Shown: positions 44,241-53,458 of the stretch, piece by piece | Layout: each line of letters opens with the position of its first letter | Numbering within the stretch: the stretch's first letter is position 1 | DNA from: Eutreptiella sp. 'Long Island Sound 2002' | Taxonomy: Eukaryota; Euglenozoa; Euglenophyceae; Eutreptiales; Eutreptiaceae | DNA: 64,000 bases | Assembly: GCA_964036045.1 (NCBI GenBank) | Contig: OZ038378.1 | Location: forward strand, 146,857,775 to 146,921,774 | Reading direction: 5' to 3' | Translations under genes and position numbers: made by a program | Notes under the pieces: model-generated | Seen by the model: the letters and a program-made list of their open reading frames with translations, nothing else | Databases searched by the model: none | Told to the model about the DNA's origin: nothing

Positions 44241-44999
44241 AATACGGATGCGAGGGATGGTGGGGGGGGATCGCCTCGAAGAGAGGTTGTTAGATCAAGT
44301 GCAGGCGCGTGCGTTGTATACCCCCCCTTTGGGGGGTCATTCGCGTAGCATACCCCAAGGCATGATATTGGATGTCCAACCCCTTGTAAAATCATTATTT
44401 TGCCCAATAAAACGATCTGGGCTGTGTGTCTGTACGCGTGCTGTGTGCTTATATGTCTGTTTTCTGGGGGCTGCCCAGCCCGTTTATTTGGCCACCTTGT
44501 TTTGTGAGCTGCCCCCAGCACCCCTTGCCTTCCCGCCGGCTCACGGAGCGGTTGCGGCAACCTGCCTCCGTGGAGAGGGCAATGGGCTGTTGCTCTCCTG
44601 CAGGGGGCTGCGGGCAGGTGGCTATATAGCGTCTAGGTACCACACTGTAGGCGGCAGCAGGGAGCTGAGGTCCTGCGGTTCACTGCCACCTCCAGTAATC
44701 TCGAGCGGTGCATCGCCACACTGCAGAGAGCAGTGTGCAGCTGAACTCCTATGCCACCGTCACAGGGCCCCGACTGGCTTCCCCACCTCCAAGCCCTCCA
44801 ACGTAACGACCCCCCCAACCCCATCCCCATCTACACCCCGGACAAAAACACCGTACCACTGCCACTGGCACAAAGGCACCCACATGTATGCCATCCCGGG
44901 CGTACACACACCCAGTGACCACCCTCAGCATACCAGGAAGGCTAGCAGTGTGAAAAAACTCTATTGCCTTCGGCAGTGCACCTCGAAGAGAGGCTGACA

Positions 45000-45075
45000 G
45001 TCAGCCAATCAGTCAGGCAGGCAAGAAGGCAGTCAGGCAGTTAGTCGGGCAAGCAGGCAGGCAGACAGGCAGATA
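45000..45075. repeat. CAGGCAGT-type microsatellite
   Basis: Interspersed CAGTCAGG, CAGGCAGG and GGCAAGCAGG units over about 75 bp. Confidence 0.7.
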
Positions 45076-45184
45076 GAGACACACAGTTTGGGGTTTGTGG
45101 CGGACTTGGCTACAAGCAGTGGGGAGCCCAACGTGTAACTGAAACTGGATATCACATTTTGGGGGGGGGTCAAAAATTTGTGCT

Positions 45185-45330
45185 CAGAAGGATTTGAACC
45201 ATGGTCAGGTACAACAAAGCTTACAAGTCGGCCAGCTCAGCCGGCGGTCGGCCGGCCGGAAATCGAACCACCGACCTGATTGTTGGCAGTCGGGGGCATC
45301 CCCATTCGACCGCTGGGGGTTAGAGGCCTC
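45185..45330 (-). other. tRNA-like segment, possible tRNA-derived SINE
   Basis: On the minus strand GGTTCGATTTCC resembles a polymerase III B box, preceded at about the right distance by CAGCGGTCGAATGGGG (A-box-like). A second B-box-like GGTTCAAATCC follows. A stem CCGAC/GTCGG flanks the anticodon-loop position, but I cannot fold a complete cloverleaf. It could be a SINE head or chance. Confidence 0.3.
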
Positions 45331-45612
45331 AGAATCAAAAAATCCAATGGGGGACACGTTTTGCACTTCCTCATGTGCAAAACCCCGGCCATTGCCATCT
45401 GGTAAGAGCACCTTGGGCACACGCACGCGCACACCCACACCCACACCCACACGCACACGCACACCAGAGTGCATAGGATGGGGTGCATCACATGTCCGTC
45501 TCTTCCTTGCCCTTTCCAGTCTGCCCCCCCCCCCCTTCCCATGCCTGGGGGGCCTGCCTCACCATTACTCAGACCCCCCTCCCGTCTCTACTCCTGTCCG
45601 TGCCGCAGGGAG

Positions 45613-45741
45613 CTGCACAAGGCGCAGGACGAGCGGCATTGGATGAAGACCTTGGCGCCCAAGACCAACGACCCGTACAGTTACAAGGCCTATCAAGACT
45701 GGGAGGGCCGCTTTTTGTTGGAGCGGGAGGCCAAAGTGGAG
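45613..45741 (+). CDS. C2-domain gene exon 9
   Basis: It encodes LHKAQDERHWMKTLAPKTND and PYSYKAYQDWEGRFLLEREA then KVE; donor GGAG|GTTTGC, phase out 0. The first AG (CGCAG, 45607-45608) would leave the wrong phase after exon 8. The AG four bases later gives phase 0, and I chose it for that reason. Alternatively a short exon is missing in between. Confidence 0.7.
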
Positions 45742-46693
45742 GTTTGCCCCACTGCCAGAGAGAATGGGTGCGTCCCTGGAGTGCCGTCCGTCCCCGTCTT
45801 TATGTGTTTATTTCTTTCAACACCCACTCGCACACACCACCAAAGCCAACACCGACTACACCCCAGCAGAACCACAAGCAAAACGCCCCATGATGTACCG
45901 CACCAACGATGCAAGCAACCCGCAACCCTCGGTTGCCCCCAGCTCGGTGCCGGAGGGTAGCAGATGGGCACTTGTCCTGATGCTCCAGATGCGTGCGGTG
46001 GGCTCCTGCACCTCGGGGGCTTGTGTTGCTGCAGCACGGGCACTTTGTGGGAGGCCGTGGTGGCAAGGCCGCCACCCCCCGGGCGCATGCGCCCCCCCCT
46101 ATCCCCCCGCCCTCATGGATCAGCCCTCCCCACAGCAACGCCTGCTGCCCCCCCCCCCCCCCAGATCTTTCTGCAACGCGCTCGCCATGAATAGTGCAGA
46201 GCGCAGAAGATATTACTGCACCGCACTACCGGCAAGTCACGCATTGGTGAGCTGGCACCCATGGCCTTGTGTGACATTCACGTTGGTTGTGGTGAGCACC
46301 ACCCAGCCTGGGGTCTTCGTGATGACCGCATCCCGGGGCACTGATCAGGCCGTCAGAGGAGGACGCCATGGGCAGAAGTTGCATTCTGGAGTCCCCCCCA
46401 GGGGCAGGGGGATGCCCGCGGCAGTGCGGATGCCCGCAGTAGTGCGGATGCCTGCTTGTCATAGCAGAAGGTTCAGGGGCGAGAGGCCAATAGGCGCCGC
46501 CACAGGCCAACAGAGCCAACCACCAAGGCCTAGTGCCAACCCCCCCCCCCCTCCCCTGGGGCCGCAGGCAGGCACTGCCTGGGCGGGCGGTGCGCCGCCG
46601 GCACCGTGAGCACGGGCCGTGCCGTGGCGTGGCTGAGATGGGGCGGCTGATGGGCGTACATGTCCTACACTGCCCTGCGATGTCGGTGTGCAG
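45742..46693 (+). other. Intron 9
   Basis: No gene. C-runs and the GCCAACCACCAAGGCCTAGT segment (46508) shared with intron 7. Repeated GTGCGGATGCC units near 46413-46451. Confidence 0.5.
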
Positions 46694-46759
46694 AGGGATG
46701 CCGAGGCCAAGGCCAAGAAGAACACTGCGGTCCCGCACATCAATCCCCACGTCGACGAG
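46694..46759 (+). CDS. C2-domain gene exon 10
   Basis: The acceptor is TCGGTGTGCAG and the donor CGAG|GTATGC; phase 0 on both sides. It encodes 22 residues, RDAEAKAKKNTAVPHINPHV then DE. Confidence 0.75.
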
Positions 46760-46937
46760 GTATGCCCCGGGCATGGCACTCCGCGTTGGGGCTTGGCGTC
46801 CGTACCGCCACCGCCCGTCCGATGTCGGATCCTTTCGCCTGCCGCCCCCGGTGCCCCTCGCTGCCGGGGGGGTCGAGGGGTGTGGACTCGGAGCCACGGG
46901 GGCTGGCGGACCCCTGTTGTCCTTGTGCCTCTTTCAG

Positions 46938-47029
46938 GAGCACCGGCACTTGACGGACACGTTCATGGCCGGGGCCAAGGGGCTGATGAAGACCAAGTGG
47001 ATGATGACCACCACTCTGGACCTGCCCAG
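46938..47029 (+). CDS. C2-domain gene exon 11
   Basis: The acceptor is TGCCTCTTTCAG and the donor CCAG|GTACCC; phase in 0, out 2. It encodes EHRHLTDTFMAGAKGLMKTK then WMMTTTLDLP, joining exon 12 as LDLPSAFMDHR. Confidence 0.75.
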
Positions 47030-47477
47030 GTACCCCCCTCTCCACCGCCCACCCCCCGAGGCCGCGCCCATGCACTCCACATGGGGCGCCTGCACCCCCC
47101 CCCCCCCCCCCCCGCAAGCGTCTTGGGCAAGCATGTGCAGCCGCAGCATGCCACAGAATGCCGCAGCATCCAATTTTTTTGAGTTCATGTGTCTGTCTGC
47201 CTGCTCCTGCTCTGGTTGCACGGGAGACATTCTGCCTGCCCCATGTCTCCCCAGTTTGCTTGGCCATGTTGAGCGAACGCTCAGTTTGATGGGCCACATC
47301 CAGACAAAGGACCGTTTGCATATGGGCAACAACACTTTGCGCCATTTGGCTATGATGTATGTCAACAAATCCATTACAGACGATCCGGATGGTGAAAGTG
47401 ATGAATTCGCCCAACAGTGTTGTGCATGTTGTCTCTGATTTTGGAAGTTCAATTCCCCACAGATGTGTAGGTACTCA

Positions 47478-47550
47478 CATGTGCAGGTAGAAGCATGCCG
47501 CAGCGTGCCGCAGCACAAGAAAATTTTCCAAGGGACCACACATGCTTGGT
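47478..47550 (+). repeat. GCATGCCGCAGC repeat, copy 3
   Basis: ATGTGCAGGTAGAAGCATGC then CGCAGCGTGCCGCAGCACAA, followed by AAGGGACCACACATGCTTGG. It aligns with 30482-30545. Confidence 0.65.
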
Positions 47551-47925
47551 CTTGGGGGGGGGGGGGTCCTGCCCCTCCCCCCCCCCTCCCCCCGGGCCCC
47601 CAGGCCCTTCACCGGGGGTCCGGGCATGTCACCGTTTGTCTGCGGTTCGGTGGGCAACGGTGTGGACCGCCTGGACCCCGGAAAGCGGCCTTTGTGCCTT
47701 CATTCGTGGCTGACCCCTGGGGGACGTGGTAGAGGGCGCCCTCCGGTCCCTGAGACCCGCGGCGCCGCCCCGGGGGCAGGAATGCCGCCATGGGGGGCAG
47801 TGGGGCCCCTGTTCCAGCCCCTCCGACACCCCCCCCCCCCCCCAAACCCCCACGAAGAACCTCCACCAACACAAGCAGACCACACAAGCGAAATGGCACC
47901 GGGCGGCGGCTGTGCCTCAGCGTCC

Positions 47926-48024
47926 CCAACCGCCAACCGCCAACCGCCAACCGCCAACCGCCGCCAACCGCCAACCGCCAACCGCCACCAACCGCCAACC
48001 GCCAACTGCCAACCTTTAAAGTAG
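47926..48024 (+). repeat. AACCGCC minisatellite, copy 4, at the 3' splice site of exon 12
   Basis: About 85 bp of CCAACCGCC and GCCACCAACCGCC units end in AACTGCCAACCTTTAAAGTAG, and the final AG is the acceptor of exon 12. The usual head motif is not visible on the left. Confidence 0.75.
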
Positions 48025-48085
48025 CGCCTTCATGGACCACCGCCTCCATCGAGAGCTAGTGAAGCTGCTCCTCAAGGGTCGAAGG
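48025..48085 (+). CDS. C2-domain gene exon 12
   Basis: Phase in 2, out 0; donor GAAGG|GTATGG. It encodes SAFMDHRLHRELVKLLLKGR then R, a short basic amphipathic helix. The acceptor is the tail of an AACCGCC array. Confidence 0.7.
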
Positions 48086-49295
48086 GTATGGCCTGCTGCC
48101 GGGGGGGCCTCTGCCGCCCGGTGGCGGTGGTCGTCCCGTGCCCCGTCGCTGGGGATTGTCTCTGGAGCACAGCGCCAGCAGAGCGCAGGGGGGGGAGGGG
48201 GGTAGAGCGGTGGGGGTGGCACTGGCGCGCTCTCGGAGCACGTGCGGCCGCACTGCAAGCCAAGGCTGGAGCCTCGGAGGAGACCGGGTGCGGCATGGCG
48301 GACCGATGAGACCAGCGCCGTGCTCCCGGGGGTTGTGTTGTCATGAAGGCGGACTGGACAACAACGACGTCATCGCTGACCCTCTCAGAGAGAGAGAGAG
48401 GACCGCCCGCTGGTCATGTCCGTTGGGCTCTCGGTGCTCACAAGCGCAGAGCAGTTGTGTCCATTCCTTTACACCCCCTGACCCCAGGGTCCCGTCATGC
48501 ACTGCACTGCAGGAGGCAGCGTGTGTGTGTGTGTGTGTGGGGGGGGGTCTGTGGATGGGTGCGGAACTACTGTGCGGCGTGGGCCTTTGCGAAACAAAAA
48601 TGCGGGTTCTTTAGGACCGCCCTGGGCTGAACAGTGCAACCGGTACTTGCTGACCCCCCCCCCCCCGCATGCCCAGGGGGGGGGGGACGCAGCGAGGGGC
48701 AGGTTGTGGACGGCCTGAGGACGGAGGTGTGGGGACGGCCTGAGGACAGAGGTGTGTGGACAGCAGACACAGTCCAACGACCCCCCCAACAACCAGCACA
48801 ACCCCCAATACGCCAACTACTGGGCGCCGCTGACACGCAAACGGCACACCATGCCACATTCAGCACAGCCCCGGCACACCAACGACGGGGCTCCGCGAAC
48901 GCGGAAACGACACCAGCGGGAGCACCGGCCGCAGCGGCCGACAGAACGCAGCGACCCGACGCAACATGCGGAGGGAAGAACGGGTGACTGTCCAGGGCCC
49001 CGTACAGAAACAACAACAATGTCACACAGGGGGGGGTCCATTTCTGTTTTGACCCCCTGTGCGCAAGGCGCGTGGGGGCCGCTTGACCCCTGACAAGCCA
49101 ATCCCTTGTATTGTGTGCGTGCTCATGAACTTGTGCCGCGCCAGCACCCACACGCCCTGGACAGCACACTTGTTATGCGGTGGTGGTGGTGGGTGGTGGT
49201 GGTGGGGGGGGGGGGGCTGCTGGCGGTGGCCGACATGGGCTTGGTACGGTGAGGTGTGGGCTGTCACGTGGTGGTGGTGGTGGTGGCACCTTCAG
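48086..49295 (+). other. Intron 12
   Basis: No gene. It holds dispersed repeat family 2, copy C (48750-49027), a GT microsatellite near 48521 and TGG/GGT triplet repeats at 49180-49290 just before exon 13. Confidence 0.5.
48750..49027 (+). repeat. Dispersed repeat family 2, copy C
   Basis: Almost identical to copy A at 546-832. It differs by scattered substitutions and by loss of about 10 bp before the terminal GTCACAC. Confidence 0.8.
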
Positions 49296-49420
49296 CACAA
49301 CGGGCAGCACACGCAGGCCACAGGTGAGAAAGGACAGCTTGTCCAGGGCCGGAAACTCGTCGCAAACAAGGCTGGGGTGAAGGTGTGGGAGGAAGGGGGC
49401 AGCATTGTGCGTCAACTGCC
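49296..49420 (+). CDS. C2-domain gene exon 13 (tentative)
   Basis: Exon 12 leaves phase 0 and exon 14 requires phase 2, so an exon of length 3n+2 is needed. After GGCACCTTCAG, 125 bp encode HNGQHTQATGEKGQLVQGRK, LVANKAGVKVWEEGGSIVRQ and LP up to a GTTTGG donor, fitting both phases with a protein-like composition. Other in-frame AGs (49307, 49316) are possible acceptors. Confidence 0.5.
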
Positions 49421-49975
49421 GTTTGGGGGGGCGGGGTGCCCCCCCCCCCCCCCCACACACACACAGAGAGAGAACACACGGCGCCGTCAGAACAATCAGC
49501 CACAGACATAGACACAAACACAGAAATGGTAGGGGTACAGGTGTGGATGGGGTGCCATACAAGGCTACCATGGAAGCGCACAAATTATAACCACAAACAC
49601 ACACACACACACACACGTTGAGGATCGCGAAACAAGAGCAGAGCAAGAAAAGCGGTGAAAGAAAACTCCTCCGGAGCCGCAGGGCAGCCCCAGACATGTT
49701 TCGGTCTGGTGATAGAGATGGTAAAGCGCAGTCCTGGACAGTGGGTGCGGCGTGATATAGATTTGACGGCCCTTAAGGACAGCCCGTAGGGACCACCAAC
49801 CGCCAACCACCAACCGCCGCCAACCGCCACCAACCGCCAACCGCCAACAACCGCCAACCGCCAACAACCGCCAACCGCCACCAACCGCCAACCGCCAACA
49901 ACCGCCAACCGCCAACCGCCGCCAACCGCCGCCAACCGCCACCAACCGCCAACCGCCAACCGCCAACCTTTAAAG
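49421..49975 (+). other. Intron 13
   Basis: No gene. It contains a CA microsatellite near 49595-49616 and an AACCGCC minisatellite that ends at the acceptor of exon 14. Confidence 0.5.
49770..49975 (+). repeat. AACCGCC minisatellite, copy 5, at the 3' splice site of exon 14
   Basis: The head is CTTAAGGACAGCCCGTAGGG, followed by about 175 bp of AACCGCC-based units and the tail AACCTTTAAAG. The tail's AG is the acceptor of exon 14. This is the most complete head-array-tail copy. Confidence 0.8.
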
Positions 49976-50056
49976 GAGAGAAGGCCCCATGGCCAGCAAG
50001 CAGACCGCCTGGCGTCAGCCCGTGCGCACGTCGCTGTCGAACACTGCCTCTCCTCC
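49976..50056 (+). CDS. C2-domain gene exon 14
   Basis: Phase in 2, out 2; donor CTCC|GTGACT. It encodes REGPMASKQTAWRQPVRTSL then SNTASP. The alternative frame is open too, but only this one joins exon 15 in the frame that leads to the terminal stop. Confidence 0.6.
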
Positions 50057-50249
50057 GTGACTCGCTCCCGCCGGGCCCCCGTCCGCCGCTCTCGTGGTGG
50101 CAGAACGGGGCCTCTGGTCTTGTGTTGGCCACTGCCGAGCGGCCGTCATGTGCTGCTGCGCGCGTGCCTTCGCACCTCCGTCCCATAGCACTCCACTCAG
50201 GGTTCGCCCTCTGCCCCCTCCCCCCCCCCCCCCTCGGTCTCCTCCGCAG

Positions 50250-50432
50250 TGCCAACATGACCAGCGCCGCCCCGTCGCCACTGGGCCTCAAGACCTACCC
50301 CCCCGCCGCCTTCTCCGCCGGCCCCCGCCGCCTCTCGCACAGCGACCGTCTGCAGCCCCTGCCACCCCCTGCCCTGAGTCGCCCCCCCGGGGGCCCACCC
50401 GCCCGGCACCAAATACCCAACGCGTTCCACAG
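50250..50432 (+). CDS. C2-domain gene exon 15
   Basis: The acceptor is GTCTCCTCCGCAG and the donor ACAG|GTATGC; phase in 2, out 2. It encodes ANMTSAAPSPLGLKTYPPAA, FSAGPRRLSHSDRLQPLPPP and so on, Pro/Ala/Ser-rich and probably disordered. Confidence 0.75.
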
Positions 50433-52689
50433 GTATGCCCCAGGGCCACGGGCGTTCATGGGGGGATGGCGCGGGGCGGGTGGCACGGCCGGTGCCCTCA
50501 GAGCGCGCCGCCCGCGCAGGGCCCGCGGAGGGCGACGCCCGCGCGGTGCGTGCGTGTGCAACGCGTGGGGACACCATTTCCTTTCCCTTTCTTCTCTTGT
50601 CTGCACCTCACCGCCATCCCCCCCCCCCCCATAGGGCGCCCGGCGGAGGTGGCGATGGCCGTCGCGATGGTGTACACTTGCCACCGGTGCCCCACACCGC
50701 CCTCTCCAAACATCCCTGCCACCACGACAGTGCACAAGCACCCCCGGAGATCGCCGAGTTCGACCGCACGCGCGGCGCGATGCGCGGCGCACCCCCCCTC
50801 CGGGGCACGGGGGTACGAGCCCCGCTGCGCACGTGGCACCGCAGGTCACCGGCGCCGCGCTGTTCCGGGGCCTGGGGCCGTGCTCTGCCTCACGGGGGCC
50901 CTGGAATGTGCGCGGCGTGCGGGGCGGCACCGGTGTACTCGTGTGTAGGACGTGCCCATTGGGTGCTCGGCCCCAACCCTCATGCATCGTGTCTCAGGCT
51001 GTGCACCACTGCCCATGAGTCTCTGACAGTTCATCTCTGGGCAGGAGGTTTGCCGCAATTGTGAGGCCTACAATGGCTCCGCCGGGTTGCGTGTGAGCGC
51101 TGATGCTCCACAGACCGGTTTGCAGTGGCCCCCTCTCGGGCGTGGAAGGCATGGCCTGCGCCGCCCCCGTGCAGAGGCCGGGGGTCCGAAGTCTGGGGCT
51201 TGGGGCGGGGGCTGATACGGAGCGCCGGCGCGGGCGGTGGAGTGGCGCGGTGCTGGTGGTGCCTGTGAAGGCCTTCGCGGGCCAGTCTCAGTGCTGTGGG
51301 TTTGGCGCTGGTGCCGAGGAGGGCCGGCGTTATGAGCGCCGGGATGGCTCGTCGACGGGGGGGGGGGGGGGGGCACCCGATGCGGCGGCTGGGCCGTGGT
51401 GCGTGACCACAGCACCCGCACCATCAGCCCGCCGCCCCTTCTGATGGCGTTCGGTGGGGGCTCTGGTGCTATTGATGGGGGTGGTCTTGGTCTGCAAACG
51501 TGTGGTGCCCCCCTGGCAGGCGCCTCAGCATGGCCCCTCCGCCGAATCGTGCACCGTTCGTGGGAGGGAGGGGGGGCCCATGGGTTGGCCCTCCCGAGGG
51601 GCCGTATCGGGAGGGGGTAGCAATCGGGCCGGCCCGGGCGTACCCACCGGACGTGGTGCGCGGTACTCCCCTAGCGCCTGGGGGATGCAGGCGTTTGCTG
51701 GTGCATTGAAAACGCCCGGATGGCGATGCGGAGGTGGAGGTGGATGGGCCCGGGGCAGCGCCTTGGCCGGGCCTCGGGGGTGTGCCCGCCGTGTTCTGTC
51801 GCCATCCGAAGGGGGTGTCGCAGAGGCGCGGTGCTTGTCGGGGGGGTGTACCCAGGGCCATGTGGGGGTCCCGTAAAGCACTCCAAAGCCACCCCGGCCC
51901 AGAGGGGGTCCTTTGGGAACGAGATGTTCTTTTTTTGTTGAGGAACGCCCCTAAGGACCGCCCCAAGGGACCACCAACCGCCAACCACCACCCGCCACCA
52001 ACCGCCAACCGCCAATCACCACCAACCGTGAGCCGCCAATCGCCGCCAACCACCAACCGCCAACCACCACCCGCCACCAACCGCCAACCGCCAACCGCCA
52101 ATCACCGCCAACCGCCAACCGCCAATCACCACCAACCGCCAATTGCCAATCGCCAACCGCCAATCACCACCAACCGCCAATTGCCAATCGCCAACCGCCA
52201 ATCACCACCAACCACCAATTGCCAATCGCCAACCGCCAATCACCACCACCCGTGGGTGAACGTATGAGCTACACACGTTCTTTTTACAAATCTGCCGTTC
52301 AGGAACCCTGTTTTTGCCTCTTCAGGACCCCCTGCGCCGGATAAGTACACCATCTTGGGAGGCCCTCAAAGGGACACTATTTTGAGGGCTTCTGATGGGG
52401 GGCCCTTTGCGGTTGGTTGCATGGCATAGCGGGCGCGGGGCACGCACAGTACCGGGCCTCCCCCCCTTTGCCGAGGCCACCGAAGGCGTTCGCACCGGAT
52501 GGCCTGGGCCTTTTGCGCCGTTCAGGGGGAGGGGGCGGGTCTCACTGCCGCGGGTGTGTCGTGGGGCGTCCCCTTCTCGAGGCTTCAGTCTCAACGGAGC
52601 CCCGTCTTGTGGGGGTGGGGGCGGGGGGTTGCGTTCCGGGACGCCGTCTCCCGCCGCTGCTGACGCCTGTTTGCCTCTCGTCGGTGCAG
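50433..52689 (+). other. Intron 15
   Basis: No gene. G/C runs and one AACCGCC minisatellite (51950-52255). Confidence 0.5.
51950..52255 (+). repeat. AACCGCC minisatellite, copy 6
   Basis: The head is CCTAAGGACCGCCCCAAGGG, followed by about 280 bp of AACCGCC units heavily mixed with AATCACCACCAACCGCC and AATTGCCAATCGCC variants. It is the longest and most diverged of the six. It ends without the AACCTTTAAAG tail. Confidence 0.75.
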
Positions 52690-52778
52690 TTCGATGTCGG
52701 CGACCGGGCCCATGCCAAGTCCCAGAAACAACGCCGTGTCCGCCCCCACGCCCATCACGGACCCCTCTGCTCTGCAAG
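52690..52778 (+). CDS. C2-domain gene exon 16
   Basis: The acceptor is CGGTGCAG and the donor CAAG|GTATGC; phase in 2, out 1. It encodes SMSATGPMPSPRNNAVSAPT then PITDPSALQ. Confidence 0.7.
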
Positions 52779-52883
52779 GTATGCCCGGGCGACAGGGGGG
52801 CCGGTGGGAAGCGCGCCGCAGGGGCCGTGGGGGAAGGGCACTCGGCTGTGGGGGACTGAGCACCGCATTCATGACAACGTTGG

Positions 52884-53045
52884 TGAAGGAAGTGGAAGTC
52901 GGTCAAACGGGCACAAGGGCGTGGCGCGCCACTCAAAAACGGACAAAAACGTTGCGATACCCACTGCCCATTCAAAAGTACGGTGCAATAAAGCGTGCAA
53001 TATCCGCGGTTCCCTGATAATGACCCAAACTGCGCGCCGCAGGGT
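52884..53045 (+). repeat. Dispersed repeat family 1, copy B
   Basis: Reverse-complement match to 12-160. It sits in intron 16. A further partial match is at 33362-33420. Confidence 0.7.
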
Positions 53046-53239
53046 GCGCCGTAGGCGCCACGGGATTAGCGTTCCATGTGGCGGAGGGGGTCTGTAAAGG
53101 ACAGGGTCTGCAGAGGAGGGCCCCTGCAGAGGACAGGGCCTGTGCCACAGACGGTGCCCACAGCCAAGTCTCCGCATCGGCAACCCCCCCCCTCCCGATC
53201 CGTCGCCCCCGCATCCCCTGCACCCGCTCGCGTGCACAG

Positions 53240-53458
53240 GGATGGCGCCCATCCCCCCGGGCCCGCCTGCCCCGCGGCGCCCCCCGCCCCTCGTCCGGCA
53301 GCAGGCCCAGGCACCGCCCACCACTGCGGCCAAGCCGCCCGCGCCCGCAGCCTCCGCCACAACGCAGCGGCCGCTGCCACTGATGCACCAGAAGCGGCCC
53401 ACGGGCGGGCCGCCGCCCACCAACAAGTTCCGTCCCGTGCGCATCACCGCCGCCGCAG
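53240..53458 (+). CDS. C2-domain gene exon 17
   Basis: The acceptor is CGCGTGCACAG and the donor GCAG|GTGCCG; phase in 1, out 1. It encodes 73 residues rich in Pro and Ala (MAPIPPGPPAPRRPPPLVRQ) ending in a basic THE-like patch RPTGGPPPTNKFRPVRIT. It joins exon 18 as ITAAAAKKDPVKN. Confidence 0.75.

Larger units (their letters stand above)
44241..45612 (+). other. Intron 8, distal part
   Basis: No gene. It contains AATAAA at 44406, possibly the end of the Penelope-like element, a CAGG/CAGTCAGG microsatellite at 45000-45075, a tRNA-like segment at 45185-45330 (minus) and a CACACG repeat at 45418-45465. Confidence 0.5.
47030..48024 (+). other. Intron 11
   Basis: No gene. It holds a GCATGCCGCAGC repeat (47478-47550, with a partial copy at 47139-47172) and an AACCGCC minisatellite that runs directly into the acceptor of exon 12. 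Confidence 0.55.

Noticed and set aside
49385-49697. Minus-strand frame with a hydrophobic stretch (LFLLCSCFAILNV)
   Set aside because: It overlaps a plus-strand exon candidate and a CA microsatellite. The hydrophobic stretch comes from low-complexity sequence.
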